Below are positions 19,541-28,707 of a stretch of 64,000 nucleotides of DNA, in pieces. Position 1 is the stretch's first letter. Each line of letters opens with the position of its first letter. Source of the stretch: Neptuniibacter caesariensis (GTDB lineage: Bacteria; Pseudomonadota; Gammaproteobacteria; Pseudomonadales; Balneatricaceae); NCBI RefSeq assembly GCF_000153345.1, contig NZ_CH724126.1, positions 780,493 through 844,492 on the forward strand, read 5' to 3'. The notes beneath the pieces are model-generated. The model had not been told where the DNA came from. It saw only the letters and a program-made list of their open reading frames with translations, and ran no database searches. The position numbers and the translations under genes are program-made.

Positions 19541-20392
19541 ATGAGTATTGCTGGTAGGTCCGGATTTACCATTACCGACTCAGACTTTGAGTTGTTCAGT
19601 AAGTTTCTGGAAGACAATAGTGGCATTCTTCTGGCTAAGCATAAGCAATATCTGGTGCAAAGCCGTTTGGGTAAGATTGTTCAAGAGCAGAACTGCCCCT
19701 CGCTTAAAGAATTGATCACTAAGCTTCAGAGTCCGGCTTCGAAACGCTTGCGAGAGCAGGTTATCGATGCAATGACAACCAATGAAACCTTGTGGTTCAG
19801 GGATGTTCACCCTTTTGACATTCTGCGCGATAAAATCTTACCCGAAATGTTAGGCAGCTCCCCTGGAAGCAATAAGATCAGAATTTGGTCTGCCGCCTGC
19901 TCCACAGGTCAGGAGCCATACTCAATCAGTATGACACTGGACGAGTTCAAGAAGAAAAGTCCTGGCAAGTTGATGTCTGAAGAAATTATGGCTACAGATA
20001 TTTCAACTCAGGTCCTTGAGCAGGCGCGTAGGGGAGAGTATGAGATGTTGGCCATTGGGCGTGGCCTTTCTCAGGATCGTTTGACCCAGCATTTCCGCGA
20101 GATGCCCAATGGTAGTTGGGCGGTAAAACCGGATATTAAATCCCGGGTGCGCTTTCAGAGTATCAACCTCCAGGGGCAGTATTCTTCGATGGGTAAGTTC
20201 GATGTGATTTTTTGTCGAAATGTCCTTATCTATTTCTCCAGTGAGAAGAAAACAGAGATTTTGACTAAGATGCATGGCGTCTTAAAGCCGGGAGGATTTC
20301 TAATCCTTGGTGCATCTGAATTCCTCTCAGGTCTTTCTGATAAATACAAAATGATCCATTGCCGGCCGGGTATTATTTATCAGGCTATTTAG
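19541..20392 (+). CDS. cheR: Chemotaxis protein methyltransferase CheR
   Basis: CheR methylates glutamates on chemoreceptors using S-adenosylmethionine, for sensory adaptation. The 283-residue protein has the N-terminal helical domain, the conserved TTNETLWFRDVHPFDIL, the SAM-binding motif RIWSAACSTGQEPYSI, NLQGQYSSMGKFDVIFCRNVLIYF and the C-terminal LKPGGFLILGASE. AGAGGTG at 19523-19529 is the ribosome site, slightly far from the ATG. A strong terminator follows. Confidence 0.95.
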   Translation: MSIAGRSGFTITDSDFELFSKFLEDNSGILLAKHKQYLVQSRLGKIVQEQNCPSLKELITKLQSPASKRLREQVIDAMTTNETLWFRDVHPFDILRDKILPEMLGSSPGSNKIRIWSAACSTGQEPYSISMTLDEFKKKSPGKLMSEEIMATDISTQVLEQARRGEYEMLAIGRGLSQDRLTQHFREMPNGSWAVKPDIKSRVRFQSINLQGQYSSMGKFDVIFCRNVLIYFSSEKKTEILTKMHGVLKPGGFLILGASEFLSGLSDKYKMIHCRPGIIYQAI

Positions 20393-20415
20393 ATCCATAC
20401 TGAATAAATATAAAG

Positions 20416-20440
20416 CCGCTGCAACTGCAGCGGTTTTTTT
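20416..20440 (+). terminator. Intrinsic terminator after cheR
   Basis: Stem CCGCTGC (20416-20422)/GCAGCGG (20427-20433), 4-nt loop, followed by seven T residues. It separates cheVR from the sigma54-driven flgB operon. Confidence 0.92.
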
Positions 20441-20457
20441 ATGCCTAAAAGAAATGC

Positions 20458-20498
20458 TTGCCGCTTGCGGCAAAGAAGCGGTTCCGCTTTGCCGTTTT
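20458..20498. repeat. Overlapping alternative hairpins downstream of the cheR terminator
   Basis: TTGCCG/CGGCAA (20458-20473) and CGGCAAAG (20468-20475)/CTTTGCCG (20487-20494) share one arm, so only one stem can form at a time. An inner AAGCGG/CCGCTT pair competes as well. TTTT follows the last stem. It may be a second, weaker terminator. Confidence 0.45.
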
Positions 20499-20568
20499 AC
20501 CTTGCAGGGCATATGATTTTTTTAAGATATTTTATTTAAGTGTTTGATTTGTATGGTTTATATTTAAT

Positions 20569-20584
20569 TGGTACATGTATTGCT
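20569..20584 (+). promoter_or_regulatory. Sigma54 promoter of flgBCDE
   Basis: TGGTACATGTATTGCT has the invariant GG and GC separated by exactly 10 bp, matching the RpoN -24/-12 consensus TGGCAC-N5-TTGC. It is 34 bp before flgB and preceded by AT-rich DNA. This places flgBCDE under RpoN and probably a FleQ-type activator; the activator is inferred. Confidence 0.88.
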
Positions 20585-20617
20585 TTGTAACGGGTAACTT
20601 TTAAAAGAGGCAAGAAC

Positions 20618-21013
20618 ATGGCAATTAGTTTTGATGCGGCACTGGGGATTCATGATGATGCATTACTTCATCGGGCTCGTCGTGCTGAGGTGTTAGCTAA
20701 TAATATAGCAAATGCTGATACACCGAACTTCAAAGCTCGTGACATGGAGTTTGCGCATGCGCTTGAGCATGCAAGCCAGATGCAAGTAAAGCAAACAGCG
20801 ACATCATCAGGTCATAAAACGCAGCTACTAGAGCCAGATCTGGCTGCCGATATGATGTATCGAATTCCTAATCAGGCTTCAGTTGATGGGAATACTGTGG
20901 AGTTACAGCAGGAGATGGCCCGCTATACTGAGAATGCACTGGATTATCAGACCTCTTTCCAGTTTTTGAATAAGAAGTTTACCGGCCTCAAGTCAGCGAT
21001 TAAGGGTGAATAA
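20618..21013 (+). CDS. flgB: Flagellar basal-body rod protein FlgB
   Basis: FlgB forms the proximal rod of the flagellar basal body. The 131-residue protein has the N-terminal rod motif RRAEVLANNIANADTPNFKARDMEF and the C-terminal helix AMENAL-like segment (RYTENALDYQTSFQFLNKK) that characterise the family. It is the first gene after the sigma54 promoter, with GAGGCAAG before the ATG, and flgC starts 2 nt after its stop. Confidence 0.95.
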   Translation: MAISFDAALGIHDDALLHRARRAEVLANNIANADTPNFKARDMEFAHALEHASQMQVKQTATSSGHKTQLLEPDLAADMMYRIPNQASVDGNTVELQQEMARYTENALDYQTSFQFLNKKFTGLKSAIKGE

Positions 21014-21015
21014 TT

Positions 21016-21453
21016 ATGTCATTAAGTAATGTTTTCGGAATTGCTGGTTCGGCCATGAATGCGCAGACGATTCGTCTGAATACTACGGCAAGTAATTTGG
21101 CGAATGCTGAAAGTGTCAGCTCTAGCCTTGATGAAACCTATCGTGCGCGAAAGCCTGTATTCGCAGTTCAGCAAACAGATCCATTAGCTGAGCCCGATAA
21201 TGAAGCAGGCATTGCTGCAGGACGTGGGGTTCAAGTTCTAGGCATTGTGGAAAGCGAAGCGGAGCTGCGCCAGGAATATAACCCAGCTCATCCAATGGCG
21301 GATGAGCAAGGTTTTGTTTACTACCCTAATGTTAATGTTGTGGAAGAGATGGCAGATATGATCTCCGCTTCACGCTCTTTCCAGATCAACACTGAAATTA
21401 TGAACACTGCTAAGCAGATGCTGCAACAGACTATCCGTTTGGGTCAGCAATAA
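21016..21453 (+). CDS. flgC: Flagellar basal-body rod protein FlgC
   Basis: FlgC is a proximal rod subunit exported through the flagellar type III gate. The 145-residue product shows the rod-family N terminus (GIAGSAMNAQTIRLNTTASNLANAES) and the C-terminal VNVVEEMADMISASRSFQINTEIMNTAKQML, which form the paired helices of the rod. The length is normal for FlgC. Translation is probably coupled to flgB. Confidence 0.95.
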   Translation: MSLSNVFGIAGSAMNAQTIRLNTTASNLANAESVSSSLDETYRARKPVFAVQQTDPLAEPDNEAGIAAGRGVQVLGIVESEAELRQEYNPAHPMADEQGFVYYPNVNVVEEMADMISASRSFQINTEIMNTAKQMLQQTIRLGQQ

Positions 21454-21476
21454 TCTAAGTAACGAGGTTAATAGCC

Positions 21477-22184
21477 ATGAGTGATGTAAATGGCGTAAAC
21501 CAGAACATATTCGACAAGATTAATACTCAGAATCAAACTAAGAGTACCCAATCTTCGTCGACCTCGCAGTCTCAGGAAGACAGCGATATGTTCATGCGCT
21601 TGATGATCGCCCAGTTGCAAAATCAGGATCCCACCAGTCCGGCGGATACTAATGATTTTATGCAGCAGATCGCGACCATGTCTCAGGTTGAAAGTATCAA
21701 TAACCTGACTCAAACCGTGCAGTCGACTTCGCAATCTATGCTGGCAAGTCAAGCTGCACTGCAAGCTTCGTCTATGGTGGGGCAGTCAGTTTATATCGCG
21801 GGTGATACTGCTGAAGTAGGTACGGTAGTCAATCCGTATGCAAAAGGCTCTTTCAACCTCGATAGCAGTGCTTCAGAAGTACGGATTAAGGTGTACAACT
21901 CTAGTGGGTCACTGGTTGATACCATGCAGCTTGGGGCAGTTAGCCAAGGTGAGCATGAATTTGCCTGGCAGATGAAGTTTGACGAAGACGGCAATCCTGA
22001 GCAACCAGCAGGGGACTATACCTTTGTGGTTGAACGCATGGATGACGGCGAATACAACGCAATCGATACTAATATGGCCTACCGCGTTAACAGTGTGACG
22101 CTAGGCGAGAATGGTATCGGCATGCAGGTTAATACAACGGCTGGCACTTACGATGTTAGCGAAGTGAAACAGATCGGCGCGTGA
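21477..22184 (+). CDS. flgD: Flagellar hook assembly scaffold FlgD
   Basis: FlgD caps the growing hook and guides FlgE assembly, then is discarded. The 235-residue protein has the N-terminal FMRLMIAQLQNQDPTSPADTNDF motif, a Ser/Thr/Gln-rich start needed for export, and a FlgD Ig-like/Tudor region (about 100-200) with GSLVDTMQLG and PAGDYTFVVE. It sits between flgC and flgE, as usual. Confidence 0.94.
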   Translation: MSDVNGVNQNIFDKINTQNQTKSTQSSSTSQSQEDSDMFMRLMIAQLQNQDPTSPADTNDFMQQIATMSQVESINNLTQTVQSTSQSMLASQAALQASSMVGQSVYIAGDTAEVGTVVNPYAKGSFNLDSSASEVRIKVYNSSGSLVDTMQLGAVSQGEHEFAWQMKFDEDGNPEQPAGDYTFVVERMDDGEYNAIDTNMAYRVNSVTLGENGIGMQVNTTAGTYDVSEVKQIGA

Positions 22185-22194
22185 GGATAAGAAA

Positions 22195-24099
22195 ATGGCA
22201 GGTTTTAATACAGCAGTAACCGGTCTAAAAGCAGCCAGTACAGATCTGGATGTGATCGGTAATAACATCGCTAACTCGAGTACAGTGGGCTTTAAAACAT
22301 CCCGTACCGAATTTGGTGATATCTATGCGACAGCCGTAGTTGGTGCGGGTTCTTCTAACGTTGCCGGTTCCGGTGTAACGGTTAGTGATATTGCCCAGGA
22401 TTTCCAGGCCGGTACCATCGAGTTCACCAACAATAACCTTGACCTGGCGATTAATGGTTCTGGTTTCTTCCAGTTGGATGATGGTCAGGGCGGCACAACC
22501 TTTACGCGTGCTGGTGCGTTCCAGCTTGATAAAGATGGTTTTATCGTTTCCAAATCCGGTAAGTTCCTTCAGGGTTATGGTCTGGATGATCAGGGTAACC
22601 GTTTGCCGATTGGTAATCTGGCGGTAAGCCAGAAAGAAAGTCCGCCAAAAGCGACTGAAGATATTGATCTGTCGTTTAATATCGACTCAAGGGAAGATCC
22701 GACTACGCTGACCTTCCCTTATGATAAGGATACCCCTGCGTCGTTTACCTACAGTACAACGGTCCGTACCTTTGATAGCCTGGGTAATGAGCATACGATT
22801 AAGTACAACATGGTTGAGCGTCGTCCAACGAAAGATGTTTATTCTGTAACAACTGCATCAACAGCTGTACGTATTTCGGGCGTTACTGTAGATCCGACCG
22901 ATGGTTTCTCGGCGGCTGAAATTGCGTCAATTGAAGCAGCAGATAGCCGCATTGATGGTGCTACACTGAGTTACAGTGGTGGTGTCATGAGCTTTGAAAT
23001 CAAAGCTAAGTACAGTGACTACGGCGATGTTGTTATTGAAGATGTCTCCGGTACACCAACGGATATTACACCTGCGCCAACAGAACGTGATGCCAATGAA
23101 GTAAGGCTGTATGACTTGGCTGTGCCTTCGGCTGCACAATCCCCGGCCACAATTGATGTTTCTGGTGTCTCTATTGTTGTAACCGACAGTATGAGCGAAC
23201 TGGATATGGCGAATACTATTCAGGCTAGGGAGCAGGAAATTCTGGATCGTAACCCAGCTATTGAATCTGTTTCTGTAATCGATGCGGGCAGCGGTAACTA
23301 TCAGATCAGTATCCGTTTCAAAGCTGAGCAGGGTAATATCAATCCAACCTCTTATCCAATCTCCATAACGCCAACAGGCTATACCGGCATGTCCCTTAAC
23401 TCTACAGTTGATGGTGACAATGGCTTCCAGGGTATGTACCGTCTTTATGCTTACTTGAATGGTACTGAATTGCTGGATATTGGTAAAGTTGAAGATCCGG
23501 GTGAGCCAGGTGCGCCAGCGGGCAATACCGAAGTAGGCCCGATCTTACTTGAATTTAACCCTTCAAGTGGTTTGTTGCGCGGTATTAATGATGTGACCTT
23601 CACTTCCGGTGCGACAGCTCCTTCAATTACAGTAAGTGGTGCGGATCCGGCTAATAATGCGACAACGATTACACTGGATCTGACCGGTACTACTCAGTTC
23701 GCGTCAGCATCTATCGTGAAGTCATCGACTCAGGATGGTTACACAAAAGGTGACCTGATCGGTGTTAGCTTTAGTGAAACCGGTGAGATGGTTGCAAGTT
23801 TCTCTAATGGTCAGAACCAGGATCTGGGGGTAGTGGCAATTGCTACTTTTGAGAACCAGTCAGGTTTGCAGCCATCCGGTGATACTGAGTGGACCGCGAC
23901 ACTCACATCTGGTGATGCGATTGTTAACCCACCTGGCACTGGTCTGAACGGTACTCTGCGATCAGCTGCCTTGGAGCAGTCGAACGTTGATCTTTCAGCC
24001 GAACTGGTGGCGTTGATCGAGGCCCAGCGTAACTTCCAGGCCAACTCGAAGACAATCGAGACTCAAAATACAGTAACTCAGGCAATTCTGCAGATCTAA
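22195..24099 (+). CDS. flgE: Flagellar hook protein FlgE
   Basis: FlgE polymerises into the flexible hook. The conserved N terminus (AVTGLKAASTDLDVIGNNIANSSTVGFK) and C terminus (LSAELVALIEAQRNFQANSKTIETQNTVTQAIL) are intact. At 634 residues it is much longer than the roughly 400-residue enteric form. The extra length is in the surface-exposed middle (about residues 200-500), rich in Thr, Ser and Asp, which varies widely between species. It ends before a terminator. Confidence 0.94.
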   Translation: MAGFNTAVTGLKAASTDLDVIGNNIANSSTVGFKTSRTEFGDIYATAVVGAGSSNVAGSGVTVSDIAQDFQAGTIEFTNNNLDLAINGSGFFQLDDGQGGTTFTRAGAFQLDKDGFIVSKSGKFLQGYGLDDQGNRLPIGNLAVSQKESPPKATEDIDLSFNIDSREDPTTLTFPYDKDTPASFTYSTTVRTFDSLGNEHTIKYNMVERRPTKDVYSVTTASTAVRISGVTVDPTDGFSAAEIASIEAADSRIDGATLSYSGGVMSFEIKAKYSDYGDVVIEDVSGTPTDITPAPTERDANEVRLYDLAVPSAAQSPATIDVSGVSIVVTDSMSELDMANTIQAREQEILDRNPAIESVSVIDAGSGNYQISIRFKAEQGNINPTSYPISITPTGYTGMSLNSTVDGDNGFQGMYRLYAYLNGTELLDIGKVEDPGEPGAPAGNTEVGPILLEFNPSSGLLRGINDVTFTSGATAPSITVSGADPANNATTITLDLTGTTQFASASIVKSSTQDGYTKGDLIGVSFSETGEMVASFSNGQNQDLGVVAIATFENQSGLQPSGDTEWTATLTSGDAIVNPPGTGLNGTLRSAALEQSNVDLSAELVALIEAQRNFQANSKTIETQNTVTQAILQI

Positions 24100-24121
24100 T
24101 AGAGCTGCAACCTGAGACTTT

Positions 24122-24147
24122 AAAAGGGCCGCGTATGCGGCCTTTTT
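24122..24147 (+). terminator. Intrinsic terminator after flgE
   Basis: Stem GGCCGC (24127-24132)/GCGGCC (24137-24142) with loop GTAT, extended by flanking A and T runs. It splits flgBCDE from flgFGHIJ and is followed at once by a new sigma54 promoter. Confidence 0.9.
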
Positions 24148-24153
24148 GGTTTT

Positions 24154-24169
24154 TGGCATACCTATTGCT
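24154..24169 (+). promoter_or_regulatory. Sigma54 promoter of flgFGHIJ
   Basis: TGGCATACCTATTGCT has GG and GC 10 bp apart and matches the RpoN consensus well. It lies 62 bp upstream of flgF and 7 bp after the flgE terminator, so flgFGHIJ forms its own RpoN-dependent unit. Confidence 0.87.
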
Positions 24170-24231
24170 TTGTCCCTCTATATAAATCATTCAACGAGAC
24201 GCGGCCTTGCCGCTCAAACGGGAAGTAAAAG

Positions 24232-24975
24232 ATGGATAAGGTTCTTTATTTAGCAATGAGTGGCGCCAGAGAAAACATGCTGGCCCAACAGGCTCATGCA
24301 AATAACCTTGCAAATGCGAATACTACAGGTTTCAAAGCTGATCTGGCGCAAGCCCGCGCCATGCAGGTGTTTGGGGAAGGTCATGCGTCGCGTGTCTATG
24401 CTCAGACAGAGAGACCTGCTACCGATGTCACCCATGGAACCTTAATTGATACAGGGCGCAAGCTAGATGTATCAGTTACAGGTGATGGTTGGTTGACCGT
24501 TATTCGCCCTGACGGAACTGAAGGGTATACCCGTGCCGGTTCGCTGCAGATCAATGCCGCTAGTCAGTTGGTAACGGGCAGCGGTTTGCCGGTAATGGGC
24601 AACGGCGGAATTCCTATTGTTTTACCTCCTTTTGAGAATATCGAAATAGCGACTAATGGCACGATTACTGTTCGGCCATTAGGGGAGAATGCAACAGAAC
24701 TCTTGGTCGCCGATCAGTTGAAACTTGTAAACCCGGATCCGGCGTCTGTTTTCAAAGGTCCCGACGGTTTGATGATTACCGGTGATCAAGTGCCTTTAGA
24801 GCCGGACCCTGCTGTTCAGGTGCGTTCGGGTTATCTGGAAGCAAGCAATGTAAATGCAGTGAGTGAACTGACCGGAATTATAACGTCGTCCCGTCAATTC
24901 GAGATGCAAATCAAAATGATGAAGACAGCTGAAGAGAACTCTGAGTCAGCAGCTGCAATTTTAAGAATTTCTTAA
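24232..24975 (+). CDS. flgF: Flagellar basal-body rod protein FlgF
   Basis: FlgF is a rod subunit joining the proximal and distal rods. The 247-residue protein has the rod N terminus (YLAMSGARENMLAQQAHANNLANANTTGFK), a middle part with SVTGDGWLTVIRPDG and YTRAGSLQINA, and the C-terminal VNAVSELTGIITSSRQFEMQIKMMKTA. The length fits. It is the first gene after the second sigma54 promoter, with flgG 21 nt downstream. Confidence 0.95.
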   Translation: MDKVLYLAMSGARENMLAQQAHANNLANANTTGFKADLAQARAMQVFGEGHASRVYAQTERPATDVTHGTLIDTGRKLDVSVTGDGWLTVIRPDGTEGYTRAGSLQINAASQLVTGSGLPVMGNGGIPIVLPPFENIEIATNGTITVRPLGENATELLVADQLKLVNPDPASVFKGPDGLMITGDQVPLEPDPAVQVRSGYLEASNVNAVSELTGIITSSRQFEMQIKMMKTAEENSESAAAILRIS

Positions 24976-24996
24976 GTTTCACCTGAGGATAGATAA

Positions 24997-25782
24997 ATGC
25001 ACGGTGCACTGAATGTAGCAAAAACAGGAATGACCGCTCAGGACACTAACCTGAAGGTGATATCCAACAACTTGGCCAACGTTTCAACGGTTGGCTTTAA
25101 AAAAGACGCAGTGGTTTTCGAAGATCTGATGTATCAGATTCGTCGCCAGCCAGGCGCTCAGACCGCTGAAGAGGCACAGCTACCTTCTGGTTTACAGGTT
25201 GGTTTAGGGGTAAGAACGGTTGGCACACAAAAACTGTTTGGTACGGGTGAAATTGAAATCACCGAAGAGGCGTTTGATGTCGCAATCAATGGCCGCGGTT
25301 TTCTACAGGTAACACTGCCAAATGGTGATACGGCTTATACCCGCAATGGTCAGTTACATCTAAACGCAGACAATGAGTTGGTAACCCCTGAAGGTTATCA
25401 GATCAATCCAGCAATCACGTTGCCGGGCGAGGTCGTTAATTTCTCGATTAGTACTGACGGTGTTGTCGAGGTGGTAACTGCTGGTAACAACACACCGACT
25501 CAGATCGGTCAGTTGCAGATGGCTGACTTTGTTAACCCGCAGGGCTTGCAGTCTTTAGGTCAGAATCTCTATCAGGAAACCGGTGCCAGTGGTGCTCCGA
25601 TTATTAGTAACCCGGGTGAGAATGGTACGGGTATTTTGGTTCAAGGTGCACTGGAAGGCTCAAACGTGAATTCTGTACAGGAGCTGGTGGACATGATTAC
25701 CACTCAGCGGGCTTATGAAATGAATTCTAAAGTGATTTCAACCGCGGATGAGATGTTGTCTTACGTAAGTCAGCAGCTTTAA
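24997..25782 (+). CDS. flgG: Flagellar distal rod protein FlgG
   Basis: FlgG forms the distal rod that passes through the P and L rings. The 261-residue product is the standard size and has the N-terminal VISNNLANVSTVGFKKD, the FlgG-typical AINGRGFLQVTLPNGDTAYTRNG region and the C-terminal VNSVQELVDMITTQRAYEMNSKVI. It is followed by the L-ring and P-ring genes, the expected order. Confidence 0.96.
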   Translation: MHGALNVAKTGMTAQDTNLKVISNNLANVSTVGFKKDAVVFEDLMYQIRRQPGAQTAEEAQLPSGLQVGLGVRTVGTQKLFGTGEIEITEEAFDVAINGRGFLQVTLPNGDTAYTRNGQLHLNADNELVTPEGYQINPAITLPGEVVNFSISTDGVVEVVTAGNNTPTQIGQLQMADFVNPQGLQSLGQNLYQETGASGAPIISNPGENGTGILVQGALEGSNVNSVQELVDMITTQRAYEMNSKVISTADEMLSYVSQQL

Positions 25783-25803
25783 TAGGAAACTGAGGTAATT
25801 GAG

Positions 25804-26481
25804 ATGAATAAGTTAGTCATTGGATTTTTGGTTTCCACTCTGTTCCTAACCGGCTGTGTTCAAAAACAGGTAAAACCGAACAACCCCGAGTATGCGCCGA
25901 TCGTGCCGCAAGCGCTCACCCAGCCAGCGCCTGTTAATGGATCAATTTATAACTCTGCTACGAGTATAAACCTTTACGGTGACGGTCGAGCACACCGCGT
26001 AGGTGACATTCTGACAATTACCTTGCAAGAAAGCACCAGTTCACAAAAGAGCGCAAAAACTGAGTTAGATAAATCAAGCAATTTATCGCTAGCACAGCCG
26101 ACCCTTCTTGGACAGACCGTCGATATCAACGGTAGACCGTTAAGCGCTACTTTGAATGGTCCGACTCTGGATTTTGATGGGGAAGGTTCTTCGGACATGA
26201 GTAATAACCTTACCGGTAACATCACTGTGACAGTACATGATGTTTTACCGAATGGGGTTTTACTTGTGAAAGGTGAGAAGTGGCTGACCTTAAATCAGGG
26301 CGATGAATATATTCGTATCAGCGGTATGGTCCGCCCTCAGGATATTGGCTCTGATAACTCTGTTATGTCTACTAAGCTTGCTGATGCGCGAATTACATAT
26401 AGTGGTACAGGTGCGGTGAATGACACCAATGTGATGGGTTGGGTGTCAAAATTCTTTATTAGCGCTTTAATGCCATTCTGA
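25804..26481 (+). CDS. flgH: Flagellar L-ring lipoprotein FlgH
   Basis: FlgH forms the outer-membrane L ring around the rod. The 225-residue precursor has a lipoprotein signal peptide with lipobox LTGC (Cys18), so it should be lipidated and moved to the outer membrane. Family motifs include [25 protein letters not shown] and [24 protein letters not shown]. The next gene, flgI, starts 11 nt after its stop. Confidence 0.95.
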   Translation: MNKLVIGFLVSTLFLTGCVQKQVKPNNPEYAPIVPQALTQPAPVNGSIYNSATSINLYGDGRAHRVGDILTITLQESTSSQKSAKTELDKSSNLSLAQPTLLGQTVDINGRPLSATLNGPTLDFDGEGSSDMSNNLTGNITVTVHDVLPNGVLLVKGEKWLTLNQGDEYIRISGMVRPQDIGSDNSVMSTKLADARITYSGTGAVNDTNVMGWVSKFFISALMPF

Positions 26482-26492
26482 GGAGAAGTGTG

Positions 26493-27581
26493 ATGAAAAA
26501 AGCATTAGTCCTTGTTGCTTGTATGTTGGTAACGGTGGTCGCTGAAGCGGGTCGCTTGAAAGATATGGTCAGCATTTCCGGTGTCCGCTCTAACCAACTG
26601 GTGGGGTATGGTCTGGTTGTAGGTCTGGATGGTACAGGTGATAAAACAGCTTTTACATCGCAAACCTTCCGTAACATGCTGAATAACTTTGGTGTGGCGA
26701 TTCCATCCACAACAAACCCATCTTCTAAGAACATTGCAGCAGTAGCGATCCATGCGGATCTACCTGCATTCTCAAAACCAGGGCAAAAGATTGATATTAC
26801 AGTCTCTGCGATTGGCGATGCGAAAAGCCTCCGTGGCGGTAGTTTGCTGATGTCACCGATGAAAGGTGCGGATGGTCAGGTATATGCAGTAGCGCAGGGT
26901 AATCTGGTGGTATCAGGTTTTGGTGTCCAGGGCGCCGATGGCTCTCGCCTATCCCTGAATGTTCCCAGTGTTGGTCGTATCCCAAACGGAGCCACAGTAG
27001 AGCGTGCTGTGCCTAGTGGATTTACTCAAGGTGATAGTCTCGTATTGAATCTTCACAGTCCTGATTTTACTACGTCTCGCCGTGTGGCCGAGCAGATTAA
27101 TCACCTTCTAGGACCTGATATGGCTGCGTCTATGGATGCGACTTCGATCCGCGTCCGTGCTCCACGTGACCCTAATCAGCGTGTTTCTTTCCTGTCGGTT
27201 CTGGAAAACCTGAATGTTGAGCCGGCTAAAGATGCAGCCAAAGTGGTGATCAACTCACGCACAGGCACCATTATTATTGGGCAGAATGTGAGCGTCGCAC
27301 CGGTTGCTATTACTCATGGTGGCTTAACTGTTGCTATTGCAGAAGAGCTCAATGTCGATCAGCCAAATCCTTTGGGGCAGGGGCAAACTGTTGTCACTCC
27401 TCGTACTGGAATTGAAGTGGATGAAGGTTCTGGTCACATGTTCGAATTTGCGCCAGGTGCGAATCTGCAAGATATCGTTGAAGCAGTAAACCAGGTTGGG
27501 GCCGCTCCTGGTGATTTGATGGCGATTCTTGAAGCCCTGAAACAGGCCGGCGCGTTAAAAGCTGAATTGGTGGTGATCTAA
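26493..27581 (+). CDS. flgI: Flagellar P-ring protein FlgI
   Basis: FlgI assembles the periplasmic P ring with help from FlgA. The 362-residue precursor has a Sec signal peptide (about 20 residues ending AEA) followed by [20 protein letters not shown] and [13 protein letters not shown], a near-invariant family start. The C terminus has [32 protein letters not shown] use ATG 26493, 6 nt after AGGAGA; a GTG directly before it is too close to that site. Its stop overlaps the flgJ start (TAATG). Confidence 0.95.
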   Translation: MKKALVLVACMLVTVVAEAGRLKDMVSISGVRSNQLVGYGLVVGLDGTGDKTAFTSQTFRNMLNNFGVAIPSTTNPSSKNIAAVAIHADLPAFSKPGQKIDITVSAIGDAKSLRGGSLLMSPMKGADGQVYAVAQGNLVVSGFGVQGADGSRLSLNVPSVGRIPNGATVERAVPSGFTQGDSLVLNLHSPDFTTSRRVAEQINHLLGPDMAASMDATSIRVRAPRDPNQRVSFLSVLENLNVEPAKDAAKVVINSRTGTIIIGQNVSVAPVAITHGGLTVAIAEELNVDQPNPLGQGQTVVTPRTGIEVDEGSGHMFEFAPGANLQDIVEAVNQVGAAPGDLMAILEALKQAGALKAELVVI

Positions 27582-28627
27582 TGATTAAGACAGGTGCAGG
27601 TGGCGGAAACGCACAGCTTTATTCTGATCTGGCTGAGCTTCAGAAACTAAAATCTAAAGCTAAAGATAACAGTGAAGAAGGTCTGCGCCTGGCCGCTCAG
27701 CAGTTTGAGCAGCTGTTTGTCAGCATGTTGTTGCGCTCTATGCGTGATGCTAATGCTGCGTTTGGTGAAGATAATTTCATGAATAGTAGCCAGACAAAAA
27801 TGTTCCAGAGCATGTATGACAATCAGATTGCGCTTGAGATGGCCAGCTCTCAGGGGATTGGTCTGACAGATGTGCTGGTACGTCAGTTAGGTGGACAGTC
27901 AGAGCCTAATAAAACGTCTCCTGATCTGAAAGCGCTGGATATGAATAGCCGTGAACTGAATCGAGCGTTTGATCAGGCTGCATCGATTGCAGCATCAGCT
28001 CTGTTAGCTAAAGCTGAGGGGCAGGAAAATCCGCCGGGCCTGACTTTGACGGAAGATCAGAAAGAAACGGTAAAAGAGGTATTTGAACAGCAGCTTCAGG
28101 CGGCAGCAAAAGCACCTGCATCAGATTTGCCTGAACGATTTGAAACTCCTGAAGAGTTTGTTGAAAAGCTAATGCCGCTGGCTGAAAAAGTAGCCGGTGA
28201 ATTAGGTGTTGATCCACGCGTTCTCCTTGCTCAGTCTGCTCTTGAAACAGGCTGGGGAAAATTCATGGTTCGATCTGTGGATGGTGATAACAGCAATAAC
28301 CTGTTCAATATCAAAGCTGATCGACGTTGGGACGGTGCAAGTGCTCAGGTTTCAACACTCGAGTATCGAAACGGCGTTGCCCAGCGTGAGAATGCATTTT
28401 TCCGTAGCTATGACAGCTACGAAGACAGTTTTAGAGATTACGTGGACTTTTTGAAAAATAGTCCTCGCTACCGGATGGCCTTAGAAAGTGCAGGTGATCC
28501 ATATGAATATGTTCAGCAGCTACAGGACGCTGGTTATGCCACCGATCCAAAATATGCTGAAAAGATAAAAAACATTTTTGAGGGCGATCTGCTCGCCACC
28601 AGAAGCACCGATTCTAAAGAGGGTTAA
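27581..28627 (+). CDS. flgJ: Flagellar rod-cap and muramidase FlgJ
   Basis: FlgJ caps the growing rod and cuts peptidoglycan so it can pass. The 348 residues have two parts: an N-terminal rod-binding domain (about 25-110, AAQQFEQLFVSMLLRSMRDAN) and a C-terminal glucosaminidase domain (about 185-340). The catalytic-site region is LLAQSALETGWGKFM, with NLFNIKADRRWDGAS downstream. The start overlaps the flgI stop by one base. The last bases overlap the -35 region of the flgK promoter. Confidence 0.95.
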   Translation: MIKTGAGGGNAQLYSDLAELQKLKSKAKDNSEEGLRLAAQQFEQLFVSMLLRSMRDANAAFGEDNFMNSSQTKMFQSMYDNQIALEMASSQGIGLTDVLVRQLGGQSEPNKTSPDLKALDMNSRELNRAFDQAASIAASALLAKAEGQENPPGLTLTEDQKETVKEVFEQQLQAAAKAPASDLPERFETPEEFVEKLMPLAEKVAGELGVDPRVLLAQSALETGWGKFMVRSVDGDNSNNLFNIKADRRWDGASAQVSTLEYRNGVAQRENAFFRSYDSYEDSFRDYVDFLKNSPRYRMALESAGDPYEYVQQLQDAGYATDPKYAEKIKNIFEGDLLATRSTDSKEG

Positions 28628-28641
28628 GTAGTAGCCGATAA
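28615..28641 (+). promoter_or_regulatory. Sigma28 (FliA) promoter of flgKL
   Basis: TAAAGAGG (28615-28622), an 11-bp spacer and GCCGATAA (28634-28641) give an exact class 3 -10 element and a good -35. The -35 lies inside the end of flgJ. It makes the hook-filament junction genes FliA-dependent, consistent with late assembly. Confidence 0.88.
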
Positions 28642-28658
28642 ACTACTACTCAACCCTC
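28619..28658. repeat. Long inverted repeat centred on the flgK promoter -10 element
   Basis: Arms 28619-28634 and 28643-28658 pair over 16 positions with a single A-C mismatch (GAGGGTT/AACCCTC and AGTAGTAG/CTACTACT). The 8-nt loop is CCGATAAA, so the sigma28 -10 box forms the loop. No T run follows, so it is not a canonical terminator. It may stall or end transcripts from flgJ. Confidence 0.75.
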
Positions 28659-28707
28659 CTTAAATAGCTTCTGAAATGTAGCTCAGGAACCTCAAAAGGA
28701 GTTAGCT

